NCBI GenBank assembly: GCA_905250125.1
Contig: CAJNOL010001204.1
Location: forward strand, 1 to 64,000
Origin: Rotaria sordida
Lineage: Eukaryota; Rotifera; Eurotatoria; Philodinida; Philodinidae
Length of the DNA: 64,000 nt
Reading direction: 5' to 3'
The notes beneath the pieces were generated by a model. That model searched no databases. It was not told the origin of the DNA and saw only the letters and a program-made list of their open reading frames with translations. Positions 12,536-24,704 of this stretch are shown here, one piece after another. Made by a program: the position numbers and the translations under genes. Numbering within the stretch: the stretch's first letter is position 1; the number at the start of each line of letters is the position of its first letter.

Positions 12536-12652
12536 GAGTATCAGTACTAAAGAGTTCATTTAAATTATTGAAAACAAAACACTCAATTATATTGATTCAA
12601 ATCTTATCGATTTATATCAAACTATAAACAACGCGATACTCAATGGAAAAAA

Positions 12653-13430
12653 TACATAGAGAGTCAAAAAGTTCCGAGAACCAGTAATATTTCTTCAATA
12701 AGAAGTACATTATATTTATTTATCTACATCAAACGTTAGAAGATATCATAACAATGTTCGATAGCAAGCTCGATTCACTTTTGAATAATCTTTTTGTATT
12801 CACTGATGTGTGTCAAACTGATTCTCGGCTGTTGCTTAGTTAAATTTATTGCAGCTAAGTAGATATTTGCAATATCATGATGAATTTGGTACCATCGATG
12901 CCTCATGATAGTCTTTGTTGAAAATTTCTTAACTGATGTTTTGTAAACATTGTTACAATCATTAGATAGCATTAACGGATCATATAGAATGCATCTGACG
13001 AATAAGTAATGCCCACATTATCATAAAGAAACCGACAAACATTGTTTCTTTACATGTTGTCATCTTTTTATGACAAAATGTTTTCTCTTTTTACGAACTA
13101 AGATTTCTCTCTTGCTTCCACCTAATACTGCGATATTTAATCTGTCTTTCAACGCCCGTCATTACATCACATCATCACAGTGTCCATTTCATAAAATCTG
13201 CCAAATTTTCGGTACTGAATCGACGAGTATAACTAAGCAATAATTAAGTCATCAGTTTGACACACATCAATGAATACAAAAAGATTATTCAAAAGTAAAT
13301 GGAGCTTGCTATTGACCATTGCTATGATGTCTTCCAACGTTTGATGTAGATAAATAAAAATAATGTACTTCTGATTGAAGAAATATTACTAGTTCTCAGA
13401 ACTGTTTGGCCTCCGTTCCCTCTCTATGTA
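12653..13430. mobile_element. Tc1/mariner-like MITE (TA-flanked foldback element)
   Basis: The left end TACATAGAGAG (12653) is mirrored by CTCTCTATGTA (ending 13430), giving CATAGAGAG termini inside TA dinucleotides, as for Tc1/mariner insertions. The arms are about 190 bp (12660-12845 and 13230-13415). They share AGTAATATTTCTTCAAT, AAGTACATTA, TCTACATCAAACGTT and TGTGTGTCAAACTGAT in inverted orientation. The ~380-bp centre has no transposase. The family is inferred from the TA flanks alone. Confidence 0.65.
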
Positions 13431-14507
13431 AATCGGCGAACACTAAAATCGATTTAAATCAGTACTTATAGAAATTTGATCTTTTGGATTTTTCGAAAAT
13501 AGCCGATTGAAATTGATGCATGCTAAAATTGGTTTAAATGAGAACGAATAACAATCTGTATTTTTCGGGTATGAGTGTGGATAATCAATTCAGTTATTCA
13601 CCCTTTGAAATTCCTTTTGTGCTATTCTTTTTACGAAAATGACTGAGAACACTTTCGTAGAACAATAGAGTCCATGTTTTATCATTTTGAATAGGAACGA
13701 TCAAGAACGTGTCTGAAAAGATGAAAGTCATTTGCTTAAGAATCGAGAGCGCTCTTGACCGTTCCATTTCGGAACGTATTCTACTTTTATTCGAACATTT
13801 TCTTTTCTTAACAAAAAGTTTTAATTTTATTGAAACACGTTCCTTGCCTTTTTATTCAATTAATAGTTTCCACTGAGAAGTCAAAATCTATCGTGGCTGT
13901 CGTAACTGATGCATACACCTTGCGAAAGTTAACTATAGATGTTCGTATACTTGCTAATCTATGATACATCCAAAAACATTGACCAATACTTCTTATTAAT
14001 ATTGAATTGCTTGAACAGTTTTTGTCAAAATATATTATGATCTCTTTAGTAAATACGATGAATTGCATTAAAATAATTTGCAAACAATCGAAAAATCATT
14101 AGCGTAGATTATGTCAACGAACATATTCGTGAAGTCGTATTGGACATAAATTGTTCGTAAACGCAGCAATGATATCCATGGAATAAAGATTGAAGCAAAT
14201 TGTTTTTTGAAAACTTAAAAGTATATAATCATATAATAGTTTTTTGAATGCGTATCATCGTTCAATATAGAGATGTTTTGTTCTATACCATTTAATAACG
14301 GGTTGCAATTGAGAAGGCTATTAAAGTGATCCCAAAACAGCAAAAGAAGTGCAAGATCATTAATTGTGCGAGCTGATTGAAGCTAACAAAAACGTTATGT
14401 ATTGTACTTTTTGAAAAGTCTCTTATATTTTCTTGAGACTATCATTGTCAGTTCGTACAAAATTGCAATATTTAGTCAGTATTTTTGTGACCTGTGTTAC
14501 ATATATC
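13431..14507. other. Intergenic, no gene seen
   Basis: AT-rich sequence. The open frame at 13856-14083 (minus) has no domain or splice support. Confidence 0.45.
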
Positions 14508-14717
14508 CAGGGGTGGCGCGACCGGGGGGTAGTCGGGGGTGCGACACCCCCCCAATCTTCAAAAATTTCTGTTTTTTTGCTCAACAAAATCAGGAAATTT
14601 TCTTCCATTTGTCACCAAAAACAATGTTACACCCCCCGAAAAATTGCAGACTTCGTCTTTCTAGTCCAAAAAATTTCGCTACACCCCCCCAATGTTGGTT
14701 GACTCACGCCACCCCTG
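14508..14717. mobile_element. 210-bp hAT MITE with perfect 8-bp target duplication
   Basis: It begins CAGGGGTGGCG and ends CGCCACCCCTG, a perfect 11-bp terminal inverted repeat of hAT type. It is flanked on both sides by CATATATC (14500-14507 and 14718-14725), an exact 8-bp target site duplication. The interior is C/G-homopolymer rich against the AT-rich background. It does not encode a protein. Overlapping open frames on both strands come from its composition. Confidence 0.92.
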
Positions 14718-14725
14718 CATATATC

Positions 14726-16514
14726 TGATGTAGTGAAGTTATATTTTGCAGTGATAATATTTTAGGTATAAACCACAAGGTAAAAACTATGAAAAATTTT
14801 CTACCAACCGTAGAATGAGAAAGCAATAATGCAATATTGGTTCTTGTTAACTTTAAGCGAAATGAATACTATTTGTTATCAGTAGTTTAAAAGCATTCAT
14901 ATATGCCCTCGTTGATGGTTATTAGAACAATAGAATCTCTTTAACTAGAATGGCTGTTAATCTATAATCATTAACTTTGAATGTTTTTGATAATTTGTTC
15001 GCTGATCCTGCAAAAGTGACTAGTTTTTCAGCATACGACATTTGCTTTTATTCACAATAACAAATTTCAAACTGTAGTCACACTGCACTTCTTTTGAGAT
15101 AGCTTCTATTTTGTATTCCTGGAATAAGGAAAAGTTAGTATACAGTATACGGAAAACATACAATGTTAGAATTATTTATATCAATAATTGATTATCATTA
15201 ACATGAGCATTTTTCATAATATATGTGTTCGTGATCACAATGAGTTACTTTCATGAATTTTTTAGCTTACTGCAGATAAAAACATACATCTACAATATTG
15301 TTTATATCTTCATATGATTCACGACATAAGAAATTTGGATCGACAAAGTCACGACCATTGTAACTTTCAAGTTCACTTTTACCTACCAACTGTAAAATGC
15401 TGTGTGAATACGATAAAACCCATTTGAGTGCATTTCTCATAAATATCTTTGAATATCTTCAACAAAACATCTTCTCGAGTGGCATAAGATGAATGAGATC
15501 TTTATAATAACTAGCCCTTTTTATTTAACCATAATAAACATCAAAAGCAACACTTTTTGTAGTAAACTTTAATCTGTTTCACTTGATTTGTATGGGTGAA
15601 TATTGTTATTCTTAGCATTCTATAAAGTAGTATGATTACATTAAATAAAAATAAAAATATGAATGTCTAGAAAAATCGACAGAATTGTATAATCTTTATT
15701 GGAATATTATGCGAAAGAATCTTAAGGACGCATCTCATCTGCTTTTTGAAGCAATCGAGAAAACAATAAATTTATGTACAATTCTCATGTAGTGAACACT
15801 TGCTTAAAATAATAATAAAACTAAATATACTTAATTTCTACAACTTGTTTAACTAGAGAAACAACTGTTGATTTTCTTTAGAAATATGAAAAAGACTTTT
15901 CAGTATTTGATATATATACAAATGCTAAAAAATTTATACAAAAAGGAAGGCTTAAAACTAAAATTATTTTTATTACATAATATTTTAGTTAGAAAAGATC
16001 CTGGTATTGGAAATTTCTTTCGATTCATATTATGAATTGTTAATAAAATGTGATACCATATACGAATGATTGCTAATAGGTATAAGAGCAAAGACAGTAA
16101 GAAAAAAAAGAATCTGAAAATTACGAATTACTGGATGTCTTTTCCTATGAAATATTAACATATTCGTATGATATGTTCATAAAGAATAATATGTGAGTTC
16201 TGTGATCCTCCTTTCGAACGAACAACAAGAAATGATTATTTGAAACATATATTTTCATATCGTTCGATCACGACATCTATTCACTAAATTTTCCAACCAG
16301 TGAACAGAAATATGTTGATATTTCCCTTTGATAATCACAACACAATAATCATTTAACACAATATAAATCATCAAATTAATTAATTCACAGTAGTTTTTAA
16401 TGATTGGTTAACTATACGAGTACTGTAGTAATTGACCTATATTCATTTATTTATTATTCATTGACTCTACGATAGTCTATTGTTTTTTGTAGGTTTTGAT
16501 CGATCAAAAAAAAA
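14726..16514. other. Intergenic upstream of the C2orf76-like gene
   Basis: AT-rich with no supported coding sequence. An acceptor-like TTTTTTGTAG lies ~25 bp before the start codon at 16515. Confidence 0.45.
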
Positions 16515-17575
16515 ATGTCAAGTAATGATAACTCTCCTATGAATGAAAATAGTATGATATTATCTATTCGATTGATTCGTTCATTTGAACATCGAAATAT
16601 TCGTCATATAACTTTACGTTCTATCGATTCATCTGGACAAATGACTGGCAAAGAACTCAAACAACGAATTCTAACAAGTTCGTAATTTTACTCCTCAGGT
16701 GAAATTTTCGTTTTTTTTTCTTTTGAAGTAGTTTGCTCTTCATTTTTTGTTTCACTTTCAGTGTTACCCAACGAAAAGTTGCCACCACCATTTAAAACAT
16801 TTGCATTTGGTAATTTAAAATAAAATAATAATAGTTTTTGTATAATATAATTTTCACTGTATTTAGATACGCTGAAGATTGAACATTATCCACATCAAGC
16901 AAAAGTAATGATTTGAATTGGAATTTTTTTTAGATGGAACACACCATTATTTTAAGAATCTTTTTTTTGACATATATTGAGTACTTTCTCAAAAATGTTT
17001 TTTAATCAGCTTCACTAGGTTTTTTAGGTGAAAAACGTTTTTATTATTTTTGACCTTTTGAAACAGTATTCTTTCATTAAATATAACTAAAAAGAGCTCG
17101 TTTCTTTTCATCAAACATATATGCGTATATTTTTTATTTGTACAAGAGAATGAGTGTGTGAAAAAATAAACTTTTGTTTTTATAATTCAAATAATGGATT
17201 TCGAAAATTCTTATGTAATAAAATATGTGACTTTAATTGCCAGCTCTAATCGTATTCTTGGACTTTTGAGAGTTTAATTAGAGTCAAACGAGTATCAATG
17301 AAATTTTCAATAATTGAAATATGCGTATTCTTTACCAGATTTCATTGCGAATATCATTTATTGAGATTTAAAATATGAACTAAATCTTAAATGTTGTACT
17401 ATTGTTTTCTTAGAGTAATGATGTAGTGATTCGTCGAGATAGTGATGAACAATTAATAATCGAAGATGCTAAATGTTTATGCGATTACAATATAATCGAT
17501 GGTACTGAAATTGCATTTTTTAAACGAAGTGACTATGAACTCTACAAACAAAATCCAGATTTGGTTATGGACTAA
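16515..17575 (+). CDS. C2orf76: UPF0538 / C2orf76-family protein
   Basis: Four exons, 16515-16677, 16762-16809, 16867-16904 and 17414-17575, give 136 aa with matching phases (1, 1, 0). The protein opens with RLIRSFEHRN, the hallmark of the C2orf76 (UPF0538) family. It continues with LPPPF and DTLKI and ends with TEIAFF...DY..YK.NP, all in family order. Family length is about 126 aa, so this copy is complete. The fold is ubiquitin-like and the cellular role is poorly known. The first donor is A|GTTCGT; the nearby GTAATT would shift the frame. The third intron (509 bp) is longer than the others. A polyadenylation signal AATAAA follows at 17613. Confidence 0.88.
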
Positions 17576-19166
17576 TAACTACTGCTATTTCACATGTCTT
17601 CTTTTTTTGTATAATAAAATCTGTTTTTTGTATACACCGTTTCAATCCTTTACTGATAAATGATTGTCGATAGTCGTTTCTCTTGAATATGCTTGCATAA
17701 TTGTTTTTAGTTTCTATTATTAAGCAAAAATAAATACAAGCTTATATGGAAGCCAAACCGAGCGTATGTCAACGCTTTATTTTCATCATAGATCTATCAA
17801 TATTTTTTCTGTTTGTATCAAATGTTAAAATCGTAAAGTTATGATATAATCTAGAATACTAATTTATCTTTTCGAAAGCAAATAAAGTGAATTAAGTTAA
17901 AATTCATATTGATTTGTGATCCCAAAAACTGATTTGAACTAACAAATGTACAAATTTAATTTGTATGTTTGATAAAGTTGTATCGTCATAATACACATAT
18001 TCAAGACTAAAACAAATGAATTTTTGCCACCAAATCTATTTGACAGCATATTTCAAACTGATGATGGAGAAATATTTAACAAGACATCAATTTTCGTTGT
18101 GACTAGTTTTCATTAAAGTAAAATATTTTTTGTTATTGGATTTGGTTGAACATTAGCAACGAATATACATTACGACTCATAATTAGCATCAGTAGTTTTT
18201 CACTTTCTTTGTTGTATCTCGTATGTCAGTTAGGGAGAAGCGAATCCACGTTTTTGAACTCGGACCTGACAAATCTACACCTGAGTTTGTTTCTATCAAT
18301 ATCTAGCACCGTCCGTGCACATGAATAAGTAAAGGATCAAAGTTATAGCTATTTATTGACTACTCTCAGAAAAAAAGTCAAGGTACAGTAATTTCTTGTT
18401 GTTCATTTCCTCATCACTCGATGCTTAATAAAATAAAAGTTTTCGTTTAGTTGAAAAGAGCATTATGCTAACAAAAAAAATGAAATTGAATAGTGAATTA
18501 ATAAACAAAACTCATCATTGAAAATCGTCAAACAAACAGTAATACTAAAGTCTTCAGATATATAGAATAGTTTTACTTGTATTTATATAAACGAAATCAA
18601 GCAAGAATATGTTCTATACAATCAATGTACGAAGCTATGGGTCCACGTTTTTGTGGACACGAACCCGAGTCTGAGAGGACACGTAGTATCCTAGTGATAG
18701 TTATTTAATTCGTATTGTTTTAAGAAAGATCCATTTTTTAATTATTGAGATCATCTACAGAACAATTCTAACTCAAGATAAGATTACTATTACCGACTAT
18801 ATTTGCACATAGAAAAGCCTAACGAATAAATTTTCATATCTATAAATCAAATATCTTTCTAAATCATAATATGTTATTTTATTTTTCAACGAATTTTTTA
18901 TCCAATGGATTAAGATTTTTCTCCTTTACGTTCTCATCCTCACACTCTTCATCTTTTGAATAAAGGCATTATAAAATAACTTGTTTATTATTTACACTTA
19001 TTTGTTATTTCTTTGTTTTTTTTTTGCTCCTATGAATGTTTTCATATTGACATTAGTCTCTATCATCCTCGTGAACTAAAGATTGGCTTATCCTCACCGT
19101 GATCAAGAAAGTGACAGATCTGACTTGTTTATGTCGATCAATCTTATAAAAAACAATTTGTCGGCA
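17576..19166. other. Intergenic
   Basis: It contains the AATAAA at 17613-17618 for the upstream gene. I see no other gene. Confidence 0.45.
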
Positions 19167-19355
19167 TCACCTAACTAAATCAACCATATCGGAATACATA
19201 AGCACCAGATCCCGACGTTCAATTGATAAGTTTGATACGTTTTTTTTTCCCGTAGCTAAACGAACAAATTGTTGTGTTTTTTTATCTTTGGATTGAATAG
19301 ACACAAGGAAAAAGAAGCTCATACAGATTATTGTTAGTACAAGTGAAAACAAAAT
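19167..19355 (-). CDS. Possible neuropeptide-precursor exon
   Basis: The open frame begins right after an acceptor-like TTCATATAG and has no ATG of its own before residue 12, so a 5' exon would be needed. It starts with a ~20-residue hydrophobic stretch ending VSIQS, like a signal peptide. Next comes KDKK, then TQQFVRLAT, then GKK: dibasic site, peptide, glycine amide donor, dibasic site. A second region ends DLVLMYSDMVDLVR before a TGA at 19167; AG|GTGATG near 19171 could instead be a donor to a further exon. The layout is that of a neuropeptide prohormone. I recognise no family, and a 61-codon frame could be chance in AT-rich DNA. Confidence 0.3.
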   Translation of the reverse strand: MLFSLVLTIICMSFFFLVSIQSKDKKTQQFVRLATGKKNVSNLSIERRDLVLMYSDMVDLVR

Positions 19356-19742
19356 CTATATGAACTGTAGATTTTTAGATGATTTTTCACATTTATTCAT
19401 CAATTGATTATGATCACTAAGAAATAGTATTTACAAACTGCCAAATGTTATGTTATTCTTTTTTACTTTTTGATGTTTGTCAATCGACAGATGAGCTTTG
19501 GTGTATTAATTAGTGTTTCTTTTTTTTTCTCTTGTTTGATGTTCTTCTGTCGATTATTATTGGTCGTTTAATTTTGATTGGCAAAGAAAATTAAAAGAAA
19601 TTTTTTTTTTCTGCCTTTTCTTCCCAATATTATTATAACTGATATTCATTTTCTTCATTTCATTTCACATCATCATTCAAAACCAAAACAGGCTAAGTAT
19701 TTTCTAATTCTTTAATTCACTGGTTGATTATTTCTAGGAAAT

Positions 19743-20328
19743 ATGGATGCATACTATTCATCACCATCATATTATTATCAACCATCATGTCCTCTTCATG
19801 ATTCATATGTTGATCCTTATTCTTCATATCCAACACAATCAACCCCATCACATCCAACTTCATCATATTACTATCCATCTTATACTGATCAATCACCATC
19901 ACCACAAATTGTTCTTTATAATAATTCAACGACAAATATTTATGCTCAACCAACACCTCCTGTACAAGCTATACAATCAACACCTGTACTTAATACAACT
20001 TTTGAATTAGGTATGACTATTTTCGTATTACTAGAATTTTAATATATATATTTTTAATTTTAGCTCCTCCAGTAGGTCGCCGTCGTCGTCAACGTACTAT
20101 ATTTTCAAAAGATCAAGTTGATATACTCGATCAAGTATTTGAAAAAAATCCATATCCTGATATTCAACTTCGTGAACAACTTTCTCAACGATTAGATGTA
20201 CCTGAAGCTCGTATACAAGTATGTTCTTATTAGTTGTTTGTCTGAGAAAAGTGTTTTTTTGTTTTGTATAGGTCTGGTTCAAAAATCGTCGTAGTCGTTC
20301 TCGAACAACAAATAAAACAAAATATTAA
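19743..20328 (+). CDS. Paired-class (K50) homeodomain protein
   Basis: Exons 19743-20010, 20064-20218 and 20272-20328 give 159 aa. Residues 1-90 are rich in Tyr, Ser and Pro and lack known motifs. Residues 96-155 are a homeodomain with R5, F8, L16, F20 and W48-F49-K50-N51-R52-R53. Helix 2 contains YPDIQLREQL and helix 3 RIQVWFKNRR. Lys50 is the Otx/Goosecoid/Pitx-type DNA-specificity residue, and PEARIQVWFKNRR is closest to Otx-like proteins. The second intron falls between homeodomain residues 46 and 47, the classical paired-class position. Only four residues follow the homeodomain, so co-factor tails are absent. It is expected to act as a nuclear transcription factor. Orthology within the K50 group is unclear. 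An AATAAA lies at 20384-20389. Confidence 0.9.
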
Positions 20329-21568
20329 CATAAACTAATCGTCGACATTTTGTTCAAATACATTTGTTGTTTTTCTTTTAGTTAATAAATATTCTTATAA
20401 GCTTATTCCATATTTTTTCCATAAAAGCCACAAAGATAATAATACAAGGCTATTTCAAATGAAGTATTATTGATTCAGATAATATAGATTTTTAAAGTTC
20501 AGTAGCAGTATCAAAATTGACATCGTAGTAATGTTGATGCAGTGCAAGTATTTGGTTCGAGTTTGTTATTTTCGAGTACTTAAACACTGGGTATCTTATA
20601 ATAGAAAAAATGACGAATAACTTGGAAAAAAATATGGTTTTCTCAGGTTTTAGAGTATCATGTAGTTTATTAGCAATTATGAGGTTATTGATTAGTGATT
20701 TCTCTCACTATAAATATTGACTATGACCACCTTCCTCGACTTTTTTAGATAAAATTAGCATCATTTTTGTTATTTTCTTTAGTTTTTCAGAATTTCATAA
20801 ATATCAATCGAGAAGTTATTTGATGAATCATTCTGGATTTTATTTGGATTAGATTTTTAGAGCTCGAATAGTTGTAGAAATGCGAAATTGCGAGCGAACT
20901 GATGCTTTCACGTGATATGTAAGATGTCGAAATGTGTGCCATGATTTCAGTTTCACTATTGAAGAAACAACTGATAATATTCGTTGTGTAATAATAATGA
21001 TGATATCCATTAAGATTTAAGCAACGGTGGATGACACAGTAATCAATGTACTGAGTTTAGATGCATATGGACATGAATGTATTACAGATGTTGATTTAGT
21101 TTCTGAGTATACAAAGGTCATTTTATTCTTAGTAAAATAATTTGCTCAGATCAGAGATAGGTAGGACTACAATTTGAAGATTTACCGACATTATTATCGA
21201 ACGGGGATCAGAACCGATCGGATCTGAGAACTAAAGATTACAGTTAAATGTTCTATTGTTTCGAGCGAATCATGTAAATATGCTCTAGATTCAGACAAAG
21301 AGCTAGATGAAGCTTGAAAAAGTAGAGTCACCAAGACTGGAACGAATAAATTTTAATCTTGCCCATTCCTACTGAAAGTGTCTGTGAAAATGGTTACTCT
21401 GGAAAGTCAATCCTTGTGCTCAGAACACCGGATGATTTCATTACTTGTCAACGAACATGCAATAGTGGCAACACATTAAAGAAATTTTATGAAAGATTTA
21501 GTGATTCATTCAGGGAAGTCTTTATTTAAAAAAAGAACTGTCTTCATTGTTTTTTAAAATTATTCATA
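20329..21568. other. Intergenic
   Basis: No gene is seen. Near 21517-21525, on the minus strand, an AATAAAGACTT could be the polyadenylation signal of the downstream minus-strand gene. Confidence 0.45.
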
Positions 21569-22556
21569 TTAAATAATCGAATAATATTCATTATCATTGA
21601 TTTCCGTCGATTTTTGTTTCATTGATACAATTTGGCGTGTTCGATTATGTTTTTCTTTTTCTAGTTGTTTATTTCCATATTGTTCTAATCGTTGTTGTAT
21701 AATTAATTGAAGATTTCTCGCTGTATCTATACATAGAATAGATGATAACAATAAAAAGAAGTAAAGAAATTTATTTTTACTATTCAATTCTGAATCAATA
21801 CAAGTATCATTCATTGAACTATAATAACAAAGTTCACAATTTTCTGTCGAACATTGTAATTGATTAACTCGAGCAATTATATGATCCATTGCTAAATCAT
21901 ATTTTAATTGATTTGAAATACATAAACGTCCTTTCCAAACAACATGACCTAATTACGTAGAAGATGATGCAACATTTGGATATTGAAATACGATCAATTT
22001 ACCTGAAAAATCTAAGACGAAATATAAAGGTACACCATCAATTGATAATAATTCATGCAATGATGTTTTATTTTCTTTTTGTTCATCTATTAAATAATCA
22101 AAGTAACAAATATATGAAATAATAAATATTTTTGTTTTTTCTTACATTTAAAATCTTCTGATGAAAAATCAGTATAACATTGAATATCTGTTAAATTTTC
22201 AGTGAAATTTTTTAAATCATCAATATCATTTTGATTACAATTAATTGATATAAAATTATACTTTAAATTAATAAAAAGAAAAATTTCAATTATAGAAATT
22301 AAAATCAATGATTTACCTTTGTACAATGAGATGAAGCATAAGTAGAAAAATAATTAAGATGCATTTTTGATGGTATACATCCATTAATATAAAACAAAAT
22401 TATCGTTAATCGATGTACGTTGCCTAATAATGGTAAAGAAACTATTTTATTTTCGTTTAAATCATAAACTTGAATATTGGTCATCATTTTTGGAGATTTT
22501 ATAAGACCTTGATGCATTGATCGTGCTAATTGTTTTTCATATGATAACGTTTGCAT
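21569..22556 (-). CDS. Redoxin/thioredoxin-fold protein with C-terminal membrane segment
   Basis: Exons (minus) 22556-22317, 22260-22146, 22086-22003 and 21948-21569 join in frame to 272 aa. The order of elements fits a thioredoxin-like fold: a strand LTIILFYING, then C60-I-P-S63 at the active-site position, a second strand FISINCNQ, a GVP loop (cis-proline P138), then YFVLDFSGHVVWKGRL. The motif is CxxS rather than CxxC, so a thiol-disulphide exchange with two active-site cysteines is unlikely. Residues 207-220 (FLYFFLLLSSILCI) are a likely membrane segment, followed by a charged tail. No exact family is recognised; AhpC/TSA- or deiodinase-like relatives are possible. An acceptor-like AAATAG lies 10 bp before the ATG, so a further 5' exon cannot be excluded. 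Confidence 0.68.
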
Positions 22557-24704
22557 ATATGAACAACTATTTAATTAAAAATAAATATATATATTCGAAA
22601 TCTTATTCATAATTACGAGAAATTCAGATTAAAATTGAACGGAATTAAAATTTATTAAATTTTAAAAGTATTCTAGAACAAAAGTATTTCATATCTGCTT
22701 ATACTACGAGTTAGAATAAAGAAATTCATTGACAAAAATATTTGCTAATGGTTCGATCAACTTTGAATCAGATTGTATCTATTTCTGCTAGACTGAGAGA
22801 TAGACTTAAGTCAGAAATTTAAACATCTTAAAAGGATGAAGTATGCCAATGTAACAGTAATGAATTTTCATGACTGTTTTAGAATATGATATTGAATTAT
22901 GTTAAAAAAAAGACAAGCTTCTCTCCTGATATCATATTTCTGTTTCTATCGGAAGTGGTTGTATGCTAGAGCTCGTCAGCTATGATCCCGGACTCGGGCC
23001 AGGTCAGATTCATGACCGACCGAATAAGTCACACTATAAGAGTAACAGTCAATTATTACTAGATTAATATAAGACTATTGTTACGATTGTCTGAAAAATG
23101 TGTAGAGTATGTTAGCAGCAGAATACAAGTAGTCGATAAAACCTATTTTGTATCTTCGGAACGACTACTAAACGTACGAGAGGACTGTCCCAAGTTATTC
23201 AGAGCTATTCTGCTAGTGTGTTTCGCCCATAAATAGTACTGAGTGAGGCTAGAAAAATTCTAAAACAAGAAGAGTCTATGAACCTATCTTCCAAAGTTAT
23301 GACCATATTATTATATTTACTATCAGCGAGGAGGAAACAATCGAAAAATTGAAGTGCAGAAATTCGATCTAAAATACTTTCCACATATAGGTGTTATAAC
23401 CCTTGTAAAAAGCTAAATATCTCAGTTAAGATGAACGTATCTTTCTCAAGTTATTGAGGTTTCAAAGAAAGTCGATCTCCGAGATGTATGGTAGTATACA
23501 ATAGTTTATTGAAAGCTTAGTATCTGAAGAAAGAAGCGTTGAGCTTTGCCAAGACATTTAGCTTTTTATAAAGATCGAACTTCTATATGTTAAATTTTCG
23601 GTAACTTTTTCCTCATTGGTGGTAAACGTATTAAAACGGTCATAACTTAACTTTGAAAACTTTTCTAGTCTCACTGATGGGCAAAATATCAATACAAAAG
23701 CTGTGAATTACTTGAAGCTATTTCTTTGTCAGATTAAAAGATTATGTTGAAATTAGGAATATGATTCGCGGGTTGAGAAAAGTTTAATCAATCGAGTGCG
23801 AGTATGAAACATGTTTAATTAATCACATCCGAATTCGAAAACATTGAACCCGACGGACTCTATTGTATGTTATAGACTTGGACTGTCTGAATCTCAGCGA
23901 CATTCGACATATTCACTCATTTAGGAAAAATCTTTGCTATCTAAATATCTCAACAACACTTTAAACTATTGCACTATTATTTTCTTCAAAACTCACTTCA
24001 GCTTTTACAATTAACCTTATCAAGCATTACCTCTCTTTTCATCGTTTAACTATTGTAATAGATGGAAAAATACCAAAAAACGATATTGGTGTTTTTAAAT
24101 TTCATTTGCAATTGTTCATACATTTCATATAACATTATATGTAAATATAATCGAATATTTCAATATATCCTTGTGTAAAAGAATAAAATGTAAAATTTTT
24201 AATTTATATGAGATGTATAATTAAATTTGAAAGTTATTATAATTCATTTTCACCTATTTTCTGTTGTATTCACAACTAAAGATAAAATAAATCTTATATA
24301 TTTCGAGCTCAAGAGAATAGTTTTTTCTTCTTCTTCTTGTTCTTTATAGAGATTAATAAAATATCTAAATTCCTATACAATGAACTTCTCAATTCTAATT
24401 AATAATTTATTTATTTTGTCTATATATGTTACTAACATTTATATTTATTTGTTTATCGTCATAGATTCAGACAATGTTCATTACTTTAAAACTTATTTGT
24501 CAAACATAAAAAAATGTTTTATTATGTCATTGCAATTTATGGAATCCTTATAAATTCTATAGTTTGATATAAAACCTCAAAAAAAAACTTTGTCTTTTCA
24601 GTATATGATTTGTTATGTGGATAATAATCGAAATTTCCTTTTTTTTTTTTGTAATAGAAAAAATAAATCTCAAAATAATTTATCTAATAACTTATTCTAT
24701 GATA
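22557..24704. other. Intergenic with a large palindrome
   Basis: No gene is seen. The central part is a foldback repeat, listed separately. Confidence 0.45.
23185..23745. repeat. Imperfect palindrome (~560 bp)
   Basis: The left half (CAAGTTATTCAGAGCT at about 23190, CCAAAGTTATGACC at about 23290, AATTCGATCT, AAAAAGCTAAAT) returns as diverged reverse complements on the right. There it reads GGTCATAACTT, AGATCGAACTTCTA, ATTTAGCTTTTTATAA and AGCTTTTGTATTG-type blocks up to about 23745. The centre is near 23480. It is non-coding. Confidence 0.6.

Noticed and set aside
14402-14728. Overlapping open frames on both strands
   Set aside because: They coincide with the G/C-rich hAT MITE at 14508-14717 and have no domain.
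19747-20010. His-rich frame overlapping the homeobox gene
   Set aside because: It is the alternate frame of the Tyr/Ser/Pro-rich N-terminal exon. The homeodomain lies in the other frame.
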